Assembly (NCBI RefSeq): GCF_001485495.1
Contig: NZ_BCNF01000070.1
Coordinates: forward strand, 1 to 50,744
DNA: 50,744 bases
Origin: Gordonia desulfuricans NBRC 100010
Lineage (GTDB): Bacteria; Actinomycetota; Actinomycetes; Mycobacteriales; Mycobacteriaceae
Direction: 5' to 3'
In this document: piece by piece, positions 9,027 through 16,311 of the stretch
How the letters are laid out: each line of letters starts with the position of its first letter
Position numbering within the stretch: position 1 is the first letter of the stretch
The notes under the pieces: generated by a model
Told to the model about the DNA's origin: nothing
The model's database searches: none
The model's input: only the letters and a program-made list of their open reading frames with translations
Position numbers and translations under genes: made by a program

Positions 9027-9560
9027 TCACCGCCGCGCGTCGTCGGTGATCCAGCGGACCGGGTCGCCGAGCGGCGTGTACTCGCACGTCGTGCCGGTGT
9101 GTACCGCGGCAGGTGTCTGCCGAGTTCCGGCTGGACCTCGGTGATGTGGGCGAGCGCGCGCACCGTCGACACCGCATCGGGCGCCCACCTCCCACACCTG
9201 GTCGCCCACCGGACGCAGCACGAAAGTGGTTGTGGTGAAGCCGGTTTCAGGCCGATCCGACCGTCGCCGATACCACCGGTGCGCCCCGATCCGACGGTAG
9301 GTGGCCAGGGCGCCGGCGATCACCGCCGGACAGGCGGTCATCGCTCGCGAGATCGCGAAGGCATCGGCGATGAACACCTCGGTCGCCGCGGCCGCCCGCG
9401 CAGGCAGGCGAACCAGGGTGCGGCGTCGACGTCGACCGGAAAGGTCTCGAACGCCACGGTGAGGTGGTCGAGTTCGGCGTAACGCCGCTCGATGATCGGC
9501 GGCGTCGACCGAGACGGGCGTGGTGGCCTTGTCGGCGCCGGGAATGATGATCGCCTCCTG
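9027..9560 (-). pseudogene. Frameshifted remnant of an unidentified gene
   Basis: Read on the minus strand, strongly GC3-biased coding sequence jumps between frames. About 9558-9510 is in one frame (ending PVSVDAA). About 9510-9395 is in a second (ELDHLTVAFETFPVDVDAAP). About 9395-9185 is in the first again (ATEVFIADAFAISRAMTACP and onward). About 9180-9110 is in another (VSTVRALAHITEVQPELG). The end, to the stop at 9027, reads VHTGTTCEYTPLGDPVRW. Joined, these give one plausible protein of about 170 residues. I do not recognise the family. Either the gene has decayed through several indels or this stretch has assembly errors. The intended ATG is not evident, although a GGAGG sits at the upstream edge in the palindrome. 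Confidence 0.6.
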
Positions 9561-9590
9561 GTGTCGGGACGGTCCCGACACCAGGAGGCG
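9552..9590 (-). terminator. Perfect 39-bp palindrome, probable terminator of the HdeD-like gene
   Basis: Two 19-bp arms pair perfectly around one central base (9571). It lies 40 bp beyond the stop of the HdeD-like gene on the minus strand and immediately before the degraded gene. An intrinsic terminator is the simplest reading. A mobile palindromic repeat is the alternative. There is no U-tract. Confidence 0.6.
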
Positions 9591-9630
9591 TGAGTTCGCA
9601 GATCCCGGATGTGACCCCGGACGGAACAGC

Positions 9631-10203
9631 TCAGACGGCGGGGGTGTCGACCTTCTTCGGCAGGGTGAACAGGGTGGCGATGCTCAGCACGATCAGCATG
9701 ATGCCGCCGACCCACACGAAGACGGTGAGTGCGAACTGTCCGGCGATGATCATCACGATGCCGGCGAGTACCGAGATGATGCCGGAGAAGACCAGATACC
9801 AGGTGGGCACGTGGGCCGACTTGCTGGCCGCGGCGAACAGGTCGTTGACGCCCTGGAAGATCCAGCCGATACCGATGAACAGGGCGAGCAGCCACACCGC
9901 GTCACTGGCCGGGCTGAACAGGGCGAACACGCCGACGATGATGGTCAGGACACCGAGCAGACCGAGCAGGGTGCGGATACCGCCGGACAGATACGACGCC
10001 GCGAACGCCTGGGAGACACGGAAGATGCCGCCGACGATCAGGGCGATACCGAACAGGACGCCCAGGATCATGACGGTGATGCCGGGCCAGATGACCGCGA
10101 TCAGGCCCAGGACGATTCCGGCGATCGCGGAGGCGATGAGTGCGGTGCGCACCGCGCCGATGAGCTCATCGGGGAACTGCTTGTTGTACACGGCGAAAGT
10201 CAT
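9631..10203 (-). CDS. HdeD family (DUF308) membrane protein
   Basis: A 190-residue protein with six hydrophobic helices arranged as DUF308 pairs, for example VRTALIASAIAGIVLGLIAV and WLLALFIGIGWIFQGVNDL. HdeD-type proteins are linked to acid or general stress in enterobacteria; the role in actinobacteria is not established. A -10-like TACGCT ends 6 nt before the ATG at 10203, so a leaderless transcript is likely; no Shine-Dalgarno sequence is visible. It is divergent from the thioesterase gene and ends at the 39-bp palindrome. Confidence 0.88.
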   Translation of the reverse strand: MTFAVYNKQFPDELIGAVRTALIASAIAGIVLGLIAVIWPGITVMILGVLFGIALIVGGIFRVSQAFAASYLSGGIRTLLGLLGVLTIIVGVFALFSPASDAVWLLALFIGIGWIFQGVNDLFAAASKSAHVPTWYLVFSGIISVLAGIVMIIAGQFALTVFVWVGGIMLIVLSIATLFTLPKKVDTPAV

Positions 10204-10303
10204 GGTCGAAGCGTATCCCGCCGATCGCCGTTCGGCGCAGGCGTCATGCGGTTTCACCCCTCCCGGATGAGAACACGTCGACCCCGGCCGGTAGACAGGA
10301 ACG

Positions 10304-11173
10304 ATGACCGAGCTCGCCTTCTTCCGTCCGGAATCCGACGGACGCGTGATGCCGACGCACTTCTCCCGCAGCCTGTGGGCGCCCGGCACGCTCAACGGAC
10401 CGGCCGTGTGCGCCATCGCGGCCCACCACACCGAGGACGAGTTCGCCGAGACCGGCTTCCGCCCCGCACGATTCACCGTCGACATGTTCAAGGCGGCCCG
10501 CGACCTGCCCACGTCGATGCGGTCCCGGCTGGTCCGCTCGGGTGGACGTATCCGCGTCGCCGAGGTGGACGTGTTCCAGCATCCGGCCGACGGCGAGGAG
10601 GTACTGGCAGCCCGGGCCACCACCGTGTACCTGCGCGAATCGCAGAATCCTCCGGGGCAGCGGTGGACCCGGCCGGACTCCGCCGTCAGCTTCGTCCCGC
10701 CGGCGGAGACGACCGACGATCTGATGCCCTTCTTCGCGACCGATCCCGCCGACGCCCCGTTCGGTGGCGTCCCGGCGGGTGAGTGGACGCGGGAGATCGG
10801 CAGCCACCAGACCGCCACCCGCAAGCGGCTGTGGGCCGCGGCCGCACCCGCCGTGGCCGGGGAGCCGCTGACGCCGTTCGTGCAGGCCGCGATCAGCGCG
10901 GAATCGACCAGCCTGGTCTGCAATTGGGGTTCCACCGGCATCGGCTTCATCAATTGCGATCTGACCATGGCACTTTCACGCCTGCCGCGTGGAACCCGGA
11001 TCGGCATCGAGGCCGATTCGCACACCGAACACGACGGGATCTCGGTGTCGACCGCCGGGTTGTACGACGCCGACGGCATGTTCGGCACCGGGATGGTGAC
11101 CGCGGTCAACAACGCCGCCGCCCAGATCGACTTCACCACCGTCGATTCCGGCGCACGCTACCGCGAGGCGTGA
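10304..11173 (+). CDS. Acyl-CoA thioesterase, double hotdog (TesB-like)
   Basis: A 289-residue protein resembling the actinobacterial thioesterase-like family with two hotdog domains: N-terminal about 15-110 (AFFRPESDGRVMPTHFSRSL), C-terminal about 170-285 (GTRIGIEADSHTEHDGISVS). Such enzymes hydrolyse fatty acyl-CoAs to free acid and CoA in the cytosol. The exact substrate is unknown. A TAGACA -10-like box ends 6 nt before ATG 10304, consistent with a leaderless start; AGGA is too close to act as a normal ribosome site. Confidence 0.8.
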   Translation: MTELAFFRPESDGRVMPTHFSRSLWAPGTLNGPAVCAIAAHHTEDEFAETGFRPARFTVDMFKAARDLPTSMRSRLVRSGGRIRVAEVDVFQHPADGEEVLAARATTVYLRESQNPPGQRWTRPDSAVSFVPPAETTDDLMPFFATDPADAPFGGVPAGEWTREIGSHQTATRKRLWAAAAPAVAGEPLTPFVQAAISAESTSLVCNWGSTGIGFINCDLTMALSRLPRGTRIGIEADSHTEHDGISVSTAGLYDADGMFGTGMVTAVNNAAAQIDFTTVDSGARYREA

Positions 11174-11242
11174 CGACCGCCACATCGCGGATATGTGTTC
11201 TCGGCCACACGGCGGGTGCCGGGGTTTGCTAGGGTCCACCGC

Positions 11243-12319
11243 ATGCGCCGATCGTTCGCACGATTCCGCACCGCCCTCGCCGTCGCCGCCACCACTGCTG
11301 CGCTGACCGCCGGAGTGGTGGTGCAGGCACCGGTGGCCGCGGCCCCGGCCGCATCCGGGATGGGGTCGATCGTGGCCCGCCTCACCGGTCCGGGCGCGAT
11401 CAACGACACCGTCGGCCGGCACGACATCATCGGCACCGATCTCGGCGTCATGTGGGACAACGGCCGTGGCGAGATCCTCACCGCCTTCGGCGACACGCAG
11501 TCGTTCAACGGCTGGTCGTTGCTGTACGGGCAGCTGTTCTACTGGCGCTCGAATGTGCTGTTGCGCAGCACCGATCGCAACCTTGCCGACGGCATGACCT
11601 TCACCGGCCACGCCGGTCCGCCGGGGCATGCCAAACGCCTGCTCAAGCCGAATCTGCGACGTGAGGTGACGATCATCCCGACCGCGGGGATCGCTGCCAA
11701 CGGCAAGCAGTACATGAGCGTCATGTCGGTCAAGCACTGGGGCAATCCGAGCAGTTGGATCACCAACTGGTCGGGGCTGGTGGCCTCCACCGACAACGGT
11801 GCGAACTGGCACTCGGTCAACGCATTCCGGCCCAACGGCGGTGGCAACAAGAAGTTCCAGATGTCGGCGTTGCTGAAGGTCGGCGACACCGTCTACACCT
11901 ACGGCACCCCCGACGGCCGATACGGCGCGGTGTATCTCGCCCGCGTCCCCGAGCACGCGATCGAGAATCTCGGTGCCTACGAGTACTTCTCGTACGGCCG
12001 GTGGGTCCGCAACGATCCCGGGGCCGCCACCCCGGTGATGCCCGCCCCGACCGGAGAACTGTCGGTGGCGTGGAATTCCTATCTGGGCAAGTTCATCTCG
12101 CTGTCGACCACCGGAGAGGGCGTGAAGCTCCGGACCGCCGACAACCCGGCCGGACCCTGGAGCCGGGGCCAGCTGGTGGTGTCGAAGAACGACCCGTACT
12201 CCGGCTACGCGCCGTACATCCATCCGTGGTCGACGTCGGGACCGATGCTGTACTTCACGTATTCGATCTCCTACGGCTATCAGGTGTACCTGATGCGGCT
12301 ACCCCTGCAACGCAGCTGA
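11243..12319 (+). CDS. Secreted DUF4185 protein, GH183-like putative D-arabinanase
   Basis: A 358-residue product with a Sec signal peptide (RRSFARFR, a hydrophobic stretch of about residues 9-30, then AAAPAASG). The mature region looks like a five-bladed propeller: IIGTDLGVMWDNG, ILTAFGDTQSF, SGLVASTDNGANWHSVN, WNSYLGKFISLST and PYSGYAPYIHPWS are typical DUF4185 segments. DUF4185 includes glycoside hydrolase family GH183, whose characterised members are endo-D-arabinanases acting on mycobacterial arabinan. Activity here is inferred, and other glycan targets are possible. The ATG at 11243 is chosen because TAGGGT ends 7 nt upstream (leaderless) and the signal peptide begins there. Confidence 0.75.
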   Translation: MRRSFARFRTALAVAATTAALTAGVVVQAPVAAAPAASGMGSIVARLTGPGAINDTVGRHDIIGTDLGVMWDNGRGEILTAFGDTQSFNGWSLLYGQLFYWRSNVLLRSTDRNLADGMTFTGHAGPPGHAKRLLKPNLRREVTIIPTAGIAANGKQYMSVMSVKHWGNPSSWITNWSGLVASTDNGANWHSVNAFRPNGGGNKKFQMSALLKVGDTVYTYGTPDGRYGAVYLARVPEHAIENLGAYEYFSYGRWVRNDPGAATPVMPAPTGELSVAWNSYLGKFISLSTTGEGVKLRTADNPAGPWSRGQLVVSKNDPYSGYAPYIHPWSTSGPMLYFTYSISYGYQVYLMRLPLQRS

Positions 12320-12336
12320 TCACCGCCGGAACGCGA

Positions 12337-12375
12337 CCGCCGGAGGCCTCCGGGCAACCCAGAAACCTCCGGCGG
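12337..12375. terminator. Bidirectional hairpin between DUF4185 and DUF305 genes
   Basis: Arms CCGCCGGAGG (12337-12346) and CCTCCGGCGG (12366-12375) flank a 19-nt loop, in the 75-bp gap between two convergent genes. Probably terminates both. Confidence 0.5.
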
Positions 12376-12394
12376 CACGCGAGTCACCGGCCGG

Positions 12395-13054
12395 TCACTG
12401 CCCGAGCATCGTCTTCATCTGATCGATCTCGGCCTGCTGGCTGGTCTTGATCTGCGTTGCCATGGCCCGGGATTCGGGGTTGACGCCGTCGGCGAGCTCG
12501 GGCTCGGCCATGCTGACCGCGCCCTCGTGGTGGGCGATCATCCCGGTGAGCCACAGCTTGTCGAACTCGGCGCCGCTCGCCTGCTCGAGGGCGGTCATCT
12601 GCGCCGGTGTCATCATGCCGTCCATCGAGTGGCCCATGTCGCCGTGACCGGAGTGGTCGTCACCGGAGTCGACGTCGACCCCCCACGACTTCAACCGCGC
12701 GGTCATCTGATCGATCTCCGGCTGCTGGGCGTCACGGATCTGCGTTGCGAGCGCACGCAATTGCGCGTTCTGGGTCCGCGACGGCACCAGATCGGCCATC
12801 TCCACGGCCTGCTCGTGATGCGGGATCATCATCTGGTTGAACATCACGTCGGCCTCGTTGTGCGCCCCCTGGGTCGCGGTCGAGCCGGCCGACGCTGCCG
12901 TCGACGACATCGGGACCGTCGTCGTGTGCGTGTGATCGGTGTGTCCGTCACCGGAGGCGGCGGTGTCGTCGGAGGAACATCCGGCGACGAGTGCGGCGGC
13001 GGCGACGGCACCGGCGGCGGCAACGAGGGCACGGGTGGCGAGACGGTTCATCAT
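12395..13054 (-). CDS. DUF305 lipoprotein, probable copper/metal-binding protein
   Basis: A 219-residue lipoprotein: signal peptide, then lipobox ALVAGC with the lipid-anchored cysteine near residue 26. A Ser/Thr/His-rich linker follows (HTDHTHTTT). Two DUF305 half-repeats carry paired histidines, MMIPHHEQAVEMA and GMIAHHEGAVSMAE, separated by a His/Met-rich stretch. DUF305 proteins are four-helix ferritin-like bundles often found with copper-handling genes; metal identity here is inference. AGGAG lies before a double ATG (13054 or 13051), so either could be used. It is downstream of the DUF6153 gene by 62 nt on the same strand. Confidence 0.85.
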   Translation of the reverse strand: MMNRLATRALVAAAGAVAAAALVAGCSSDDTAASGDGHTDHTHTTTVPMSSTAASAGSTATQGAHNEADVMFNQMMIPHHEQAVEMADLVPSRTQNAQLRALATQIRDAQQPEIDQMTARLKSWGVDVDSGDDHSGHGDMGHSMDGMMTPAQMTALEQASGAEFDKLWLTGMIAHHEGAVSMAEPELADGVNPESRAMATQIKTSQQAEIDQMKTMLGQ

Positions 13055-13116
13055 GAACTCCTGTATGTGAGGTGGATTCGGTTGTGCGGATCGAGGGTTC
13101 GGTACGAACCGGTCGG

Positions 13117-13524
13117 TCAGCAGCGAATCACCGCGAGTTCCAGATGGGTGGGCACCGCCCACGGTGGCGGTCGGCCCAGCCGCTGTACGACGGCCGGCCA
13201 CAGATCCCGGAGCACCAACGGCGCCACCAGGATCCAGATCAGGACCACCAGGATCACCGGCGGCAGCGGCACGTCGTCGCCCCGCACGAAGGTGCAGTGG
13301 TGGCCGAGGTCGCAATGGTCCCCGTCACCCATCTGGGTATCGGGATCCTGGGTCTGCGATGCCATCGCCGGGGGCACGGTCTGCCCATCGTGCATCGCGT
13401 GCGCGGGCATCGTGGTCGCCGGTCCGGCGACCACCGTGTGCATCAGCGCCACCCCGGCCACCAGCAGCAGGGCTCCGACGACGCGAGCCCACCACGGCAG
13501 GTGGTGGGCTCGGCGCAGCTGCAT
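13117..13524 (-). CDS. DUF6153 membrane protein
   Basis: A 135-residue protein with two hydrophobic segments, residues about 13-33 (VVGALLLVAGVALMHTVVAG) and 91-110 (ILVVLIWILVAPLVLRDLW). Between them is a His/Met/Cys-rich stretch (AHAMHDGQ, DGDHCDLGHHC). This resembles the DUF6153 family, small actinobacterial membrane proteins of unknown function. The metal-ligand-rich loop and the DUF305 gene downstream suggest a shared metal-related role (inference). The ATG at 13524 is chosen because a -10-like TAACCT ends 7 nt upstream; its TAA is also the stop codon of the PAP2 gene. Confidence 0.7.
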   Translation of the reverse strand: MQLRRAHHLPWWARVVGALLLVAGVALMHTVVAGPATTMPAHAMHDGQTVPPAMASQTQDPDTQMGDGDHCDLGHHCTFVRGDDVPLPPVILVVLIWILVAPLVLRDLWPAVVQRLGRPPPWAVPTHLELAVIRC

Positions 13525-13534
13525 GCCGACCAGG

Positions 13535-14818
13535 TTAGCGACCCGCCGGCGGCGCGATCGCGGCGCCGGTGCCGCTGCCGGTCTCCGTGCCGCTGTCGGT
13601 CTGGGCACCACCGTCGGTCTCGGTGCCGCTGCCGGTCTGGGCACCACCGTCGGTCTCGGTGCCGCCGTCGATCTCGGTGCCGGTGCCGGCCTCGGCGAGC
13701 TGTTGCTCCTCCCGACGCCGGTTGCGCGGCTGGATGATCTTGCGGTCGATGATCTGATAGACGACGATCACCGCCGCGGCCAGTCCCCAGCCGAGGATGA
13801 TGTCGAAGACATAGTGCTCGGCGGTGTAGACGAGGGTGAAGGCCATCGCGACCGCGTACCCCATGAACAGTGTCTTGCCCAGCGCTTTGACGCGTGGCCA
13901 CATGAACAGGGCCAGCAGCATGGTCAGTCCGGCGTGCAGGGACGGGATCGCGGCGACGAGATTGGACTTGCCCTGCCCGATCTCGATCAGGTTGGACGCG
14001 ACGTGGATGTGCAGGTACTCCCAGCCGCGGGCGGAGATCCGCTCCACATAGGGTGCGGCGTCGGGATGCACCGGGTCGATCGGACCGAGGATGCCGCCGG
14101 GGCTGGAGGCCTCCGGGGTGGTCATGCAGATCGCCTCGCGCGGACCGTCGGCCACCTCGGCCGCCGTGCAGCGCGCCGCCGCCCAGGGCGGGGCGGCCGG
14201 CACCAGGGTGTAGCCGACCAGGCCGAGGAACGTGGTGGCCACGAAGCAGGCGGCGAACCGGCGCCAGGCACCACGATCGCGCAGCCACAGCACCGCGGCG
14301 ACCGCATACGGGACGACGAAGTAGGACATGTAGACCAGGCTGGTGATGACCTCCCACCACGGGGCCTGCGCCTGCTTGAGGTGTTCCTGCAGCCAGGTCG
14401 TGGGGACCACCCCGAACATCGCCTGGTCGGCATCGGGGGCGAGATGCCACGCCACCGGGACCTGGATGATCTGGGCGACGTTGCGGGTCCAGTCGTAGAG
14501 GATGAGGATCAGCGCGAACGGCGCCCAGTCGAGGAAGACCGTGATCACCTTGCGGCGGCCGATGCTCGCGGCGATCAGGCCCAGACACAGCAGCAGGATC
14601 AGGCGGGTGCGGTCGAAGGCGAGTCCGTGCTGCCAGAACTCCAGGCCCATGAAGACGACCCACGCGAGGACCGCCACCCGGCGGACCATGGTGAGATCGC
14701 GACGTTTCTCCGGTTCGGCCTCCATCTCGGCGGCCGCCGCGACGTCGTCGAGGATGGGCTCCAGGCCAGGCGGATCCGCCTCGGAGGAGCGGCCGGACGT
14801 CGTCTCGTCAACGCTCAA
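13535..14818 (-). CDS. PAP2 superfamily membrane phosphatase / inositol phosphorylceramide synthase-like
   Basis: A 427-residue integral membrane protein with about six helices. Motifs of the PAP2/Aur1-like family are visible: PSLHAGLTMLLAL and EHYVFDIILGWGL, whose His and Asp residues form the phosphate-transfer site at the outer membrane face. It could dephosphorylate or transfer a head group on phosphatidic acid, isoprenyl phosphate or phosphoinositide lipids; which one is not determinable. The N-terminus (about 45 residues) is acidic and cytosolic. The C-terminus is a low-complexity tail encoded by tandem repeats. It is divergent from the 68-residue ORF at 15027. Confidence 0.85.
   Translation of the reverse strand: MSVDETTSGRSSEADPPGLEPILDDVAAAAEMEAEPEKRRDLTMVRRVAVLAWVVFMGLEFWQHGLAFDRTRLILLLCLGLIAASIGRRKVITVFLDWAPFALILILYDWTRNVAQIIQVPVAWHLAPDADQAMFGVVPTTWLQEHLKQAQAPWWEVITSLVYMSYFVVPYAVAAVLWLRDRGAWRRFAACFVATTFLGLVGYTLVPAAPPWAAARCTAAEVADGPREAICMTTPEASSPGGILGPIDPVHPDAAPYVERISARGWEYLHIHVASNLIEIGQGKSNLVAAIPSLHAGLTMLLALFMWPRVKALGKTLFMGYAVAMAFTLVYTAEHYVFDIILGWGLAAAVIVVYQIIDRKIIQPRNRRREEQQLAEAGTGTEIDGGTETDGGAQTGSGTETDGGAQTDSGTETGSGTGAAIAPPAGR
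13592..13663. repeat. 36-bp tandem repeat in the PAP2 C-terminal tail
   Basis: Two near-identical 36-bp copies (13592-13627 and 13628-13663), differing at one base, each encode GTETDGGAQT followed by G/D and S. Degenerate shorter copies lie on both sides, to about 13565 and 13680. The repeats give the protein a flexible Gly/Thr/Ser/acidic tail and could vary in length between strains. Confidence 0.85.
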
Positions 14819-15026
14819 CGCTCACCCCTCACCGTGGCTTGCGTCCTGCCGTCAAGCCGCAACCAGAAGTCAGCCTAATGAACATCACTCGTTGGTGTTC
14901 CGTTCGGGATGCCTCGCGTGTGTCAGATCATCCCGAACTCCCCCAACTCGGTAGTGCTCTCGGTCACACTGTGGAGGTACCGAGAAACCGGCCGTATGGG
15001 CCGGAGTACGGCGCCCGGAGGTCACG

Positions 15027-15233
15027 ATGCCCAACAGATTCCTGCGCTACGGCGATCAGCGCTACATCATCAGCAAGGAGGCCGAGGCACGTCTCGATCG
15101 CGCGCTCGACGCCGTCTATGCGAAAGGCGCCGGGCACCAGTGGCTGAACCTCTATCACGGCACCGAGGCGCCGTGCCGCCTGCTGATCGCCTCCGGGGTG
15201 CCGATCACCATCGAAACCGAGCCCAACGACTGA
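15027..15233 (+). CDS. Small conserved-looking protein of unknown function
   Basis: A 68-residue reading frame with a strong ribosome site (GGAGGTCACG directly before ATG) and clear GC3 bias. It contains a helical, charged segment (residues 16-35) followed by a short Gly/Leu-rich stretch, WLNLYHGTEAPCRLLIASGV. It has no signal peptide or membrane helix. It lies 17 bp upstream of the endonuclease IV gene on the same strand and may be co-transcribed, although the latter also has its own -10 box. The 208-bp gap upstream (14819-15026) holds the divergent promoters and a small CCGGCC/GGCCGG inverted repeat. I do not recognise the family. Confidence 0.7.
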   Translation: MPNRFLRYGDQRYIISKEAEARLDRALDAVYAKGAGHQWLNLYHGTEAPCRLLIASGVPITIETEPND

Positions 15234-15250
15234 CCTCTAAGGTGTGAGGC

Positions 15251-16021
15251 ATGCGCATCGGAGCACACCTGCGCGAGGACGCCGATCCCCTCGCCTCCGC
15301 CGACGAACTCGGTATCGACGTCTTCCAGATGTTCGTCACCGATCCGCAGAAGTGGACCAAGCCCAAACCCAATCCGCATGCGGCGGCGATCCGCGAGTCG
15401 CCGGTCGACGTGGTGGTGCATTCGAGCTATCAGATCAACGTCGCGAGCCTGAACAACCGGTTGCGCATGCCCTCCCGCAAGGCGGTCGTGGAGCAGGCCG
15501 ACGCGGCCGCCGAACTCGGCGCCTTCGGCCTCGTCGTCCACGGTGGCCATCTGCGCGACGGCGAGGATTCCGCGGAAGGATTCGCCAACTGGCGCAAGCT
15601 CTTCGATCGTCAGGCCGACAAGGGCGGATTCGGTGTGCCGATCCTGATCGAGAACACCGCGGGCGGCGATCACGCGATGGCCCGCACCCTCGAGTCGATC
15701 GACCGGCTGTGGGAGGCCGTCGGCGACTTCGAGCAGGCCGGGTTCTGCCTCGACACCTGCCATGCCTGGGCCGGCGGCGAGGACCTGGTCGGCCTGGTCG
15801 AGCGGGTCAAGGAGATCACCGGACGGATCGATCTGGTGCACCTGAACAACTCGCGCGACGAGTTCGACTCGGGTCGCGATCGCCACGCGAACCTCGCGTC
15901 CGGACACATCGACCCCGAGGTGCTGGCCGCGGTGGCCAAGGCCGCCGACGCCCCGGTGATCCTGGAGACCCCGGCCGAGGGAATCCCGGCCGATCTGGAG
16001 TACCTGCGCTCGGCGCTCTGA
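15251..16021 (+). CDS. nfo: Deoxyribonuclease IV (endonuclease IV, AP endonuclease)
   Basis: A 256-residue TIM-barrel AP endonuclease that cuts DNA 5' to abasic sites in base-excision repair. Metal-site motifs of the family are visible: VVHSSYQINVAS, HGGHLRDG, ILIENTAGG, GFCLDTCHAWAGG, VHLNNSRDEFDSGRDRHANL, GHIDPE and ILETP, providing the His/Asp/Glu ligands of the trinuclear zinc centre. It matches the mycobacterial End protein in size. TAAGGT at 15238-15243 lies 7 nt before the ATG, suggesting a leaderless start, though a GAGG is also present. It ends just before a strong hairpin terminator. Confidence 0.93.
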   Translation: MRIGAHLREDADPLASADELGIDVFQMFVTDPQKWTKPKPNPHAAAIRESPVDVVVHSSYQINVASLNNRLRMPSRKAVVEQADAAAELGAFGLVVHGGHLRDGEDSAEGFANWRKLFDRQADKGGFGVPILIENTAGGDHAMARTLESIDRLWEAVGDFEQAGFCLDTCHAWAGGEDLVGLVERVKEITGRIDLVHLNNSRDEFDSGRDRHANLASGHIDPEVLAAVAKAADAPVILETPAEGIPADLEYLRSAL

Positions 16022-16045
16022 GGTATCGACCCACTCCCGACGTCC

Positions 16046-16086
16046 GAGAACGGGCGCACCCCGTGCCGCGGGGTGCGCCCGTTCTC
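16046..16086 (+). terminator. Strong hairpin terminator after nfo
   Basis: Arms of 17 bp (16046-16062 and 16070-16086) pair perfectly; an extra G-C closes the loop to 5 nt. Located 25 bp after the endonuclease IV stop codon. Followed by a weakly T-rich stretch (TCTGTGTGG). Confidence 0.8.
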
Positions 16087-16170
16087 CCGTCTGTGTGGGC
16101 CGAATCCGTTCCGGGGGAGGTTGCCCGATCTCACATCCCTCCGCGGGTTGTCCGTTACGCGCAGGCACGG

Positions 16171-16195
16171 TATTCTGGAGGTTACCGGCGAGTAA
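16171..16195 (+). promoter_or_regulatory. fadE5 promoter with TTAC-N6-GTAA operator
   Basis: A -10-like TATTCT (16171-16176) is followed 5 nt later by TTACCGGCGAGTAA (16182-16195), so the inverted repeat would cover the transcription start. The same TTAC-N6-GTAA motif occurs before fadA2/fabG4 and before the tetR gene. Repression by that TetR protein is the obvious hypothesis. Confidence 0.6.
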
Positions 16196-16311
16196 CTTAC
16201 GCGTACCGAACGTTGCCACCACCGGCCGCCTCGGGCGCACGCCATTCGCCACCGACGTTTTCCGGCGACGCCAACCGCAGGGACCAGCCCGCAGTCAGAT
16301 AGGAACTCCAG

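Noticed and set aside
9552..9590. Terminal repeat of an insertion sequence
   Set aside because: No transposase, no second copy and no target duplication in the window.
12527..14878. A 783-residue plus-strand frame across DUF305, DUF6153 and PAP2
   Set aside because: Composition is low-complexity Arg/Gly/Asp and it is antisense to three clear genes.
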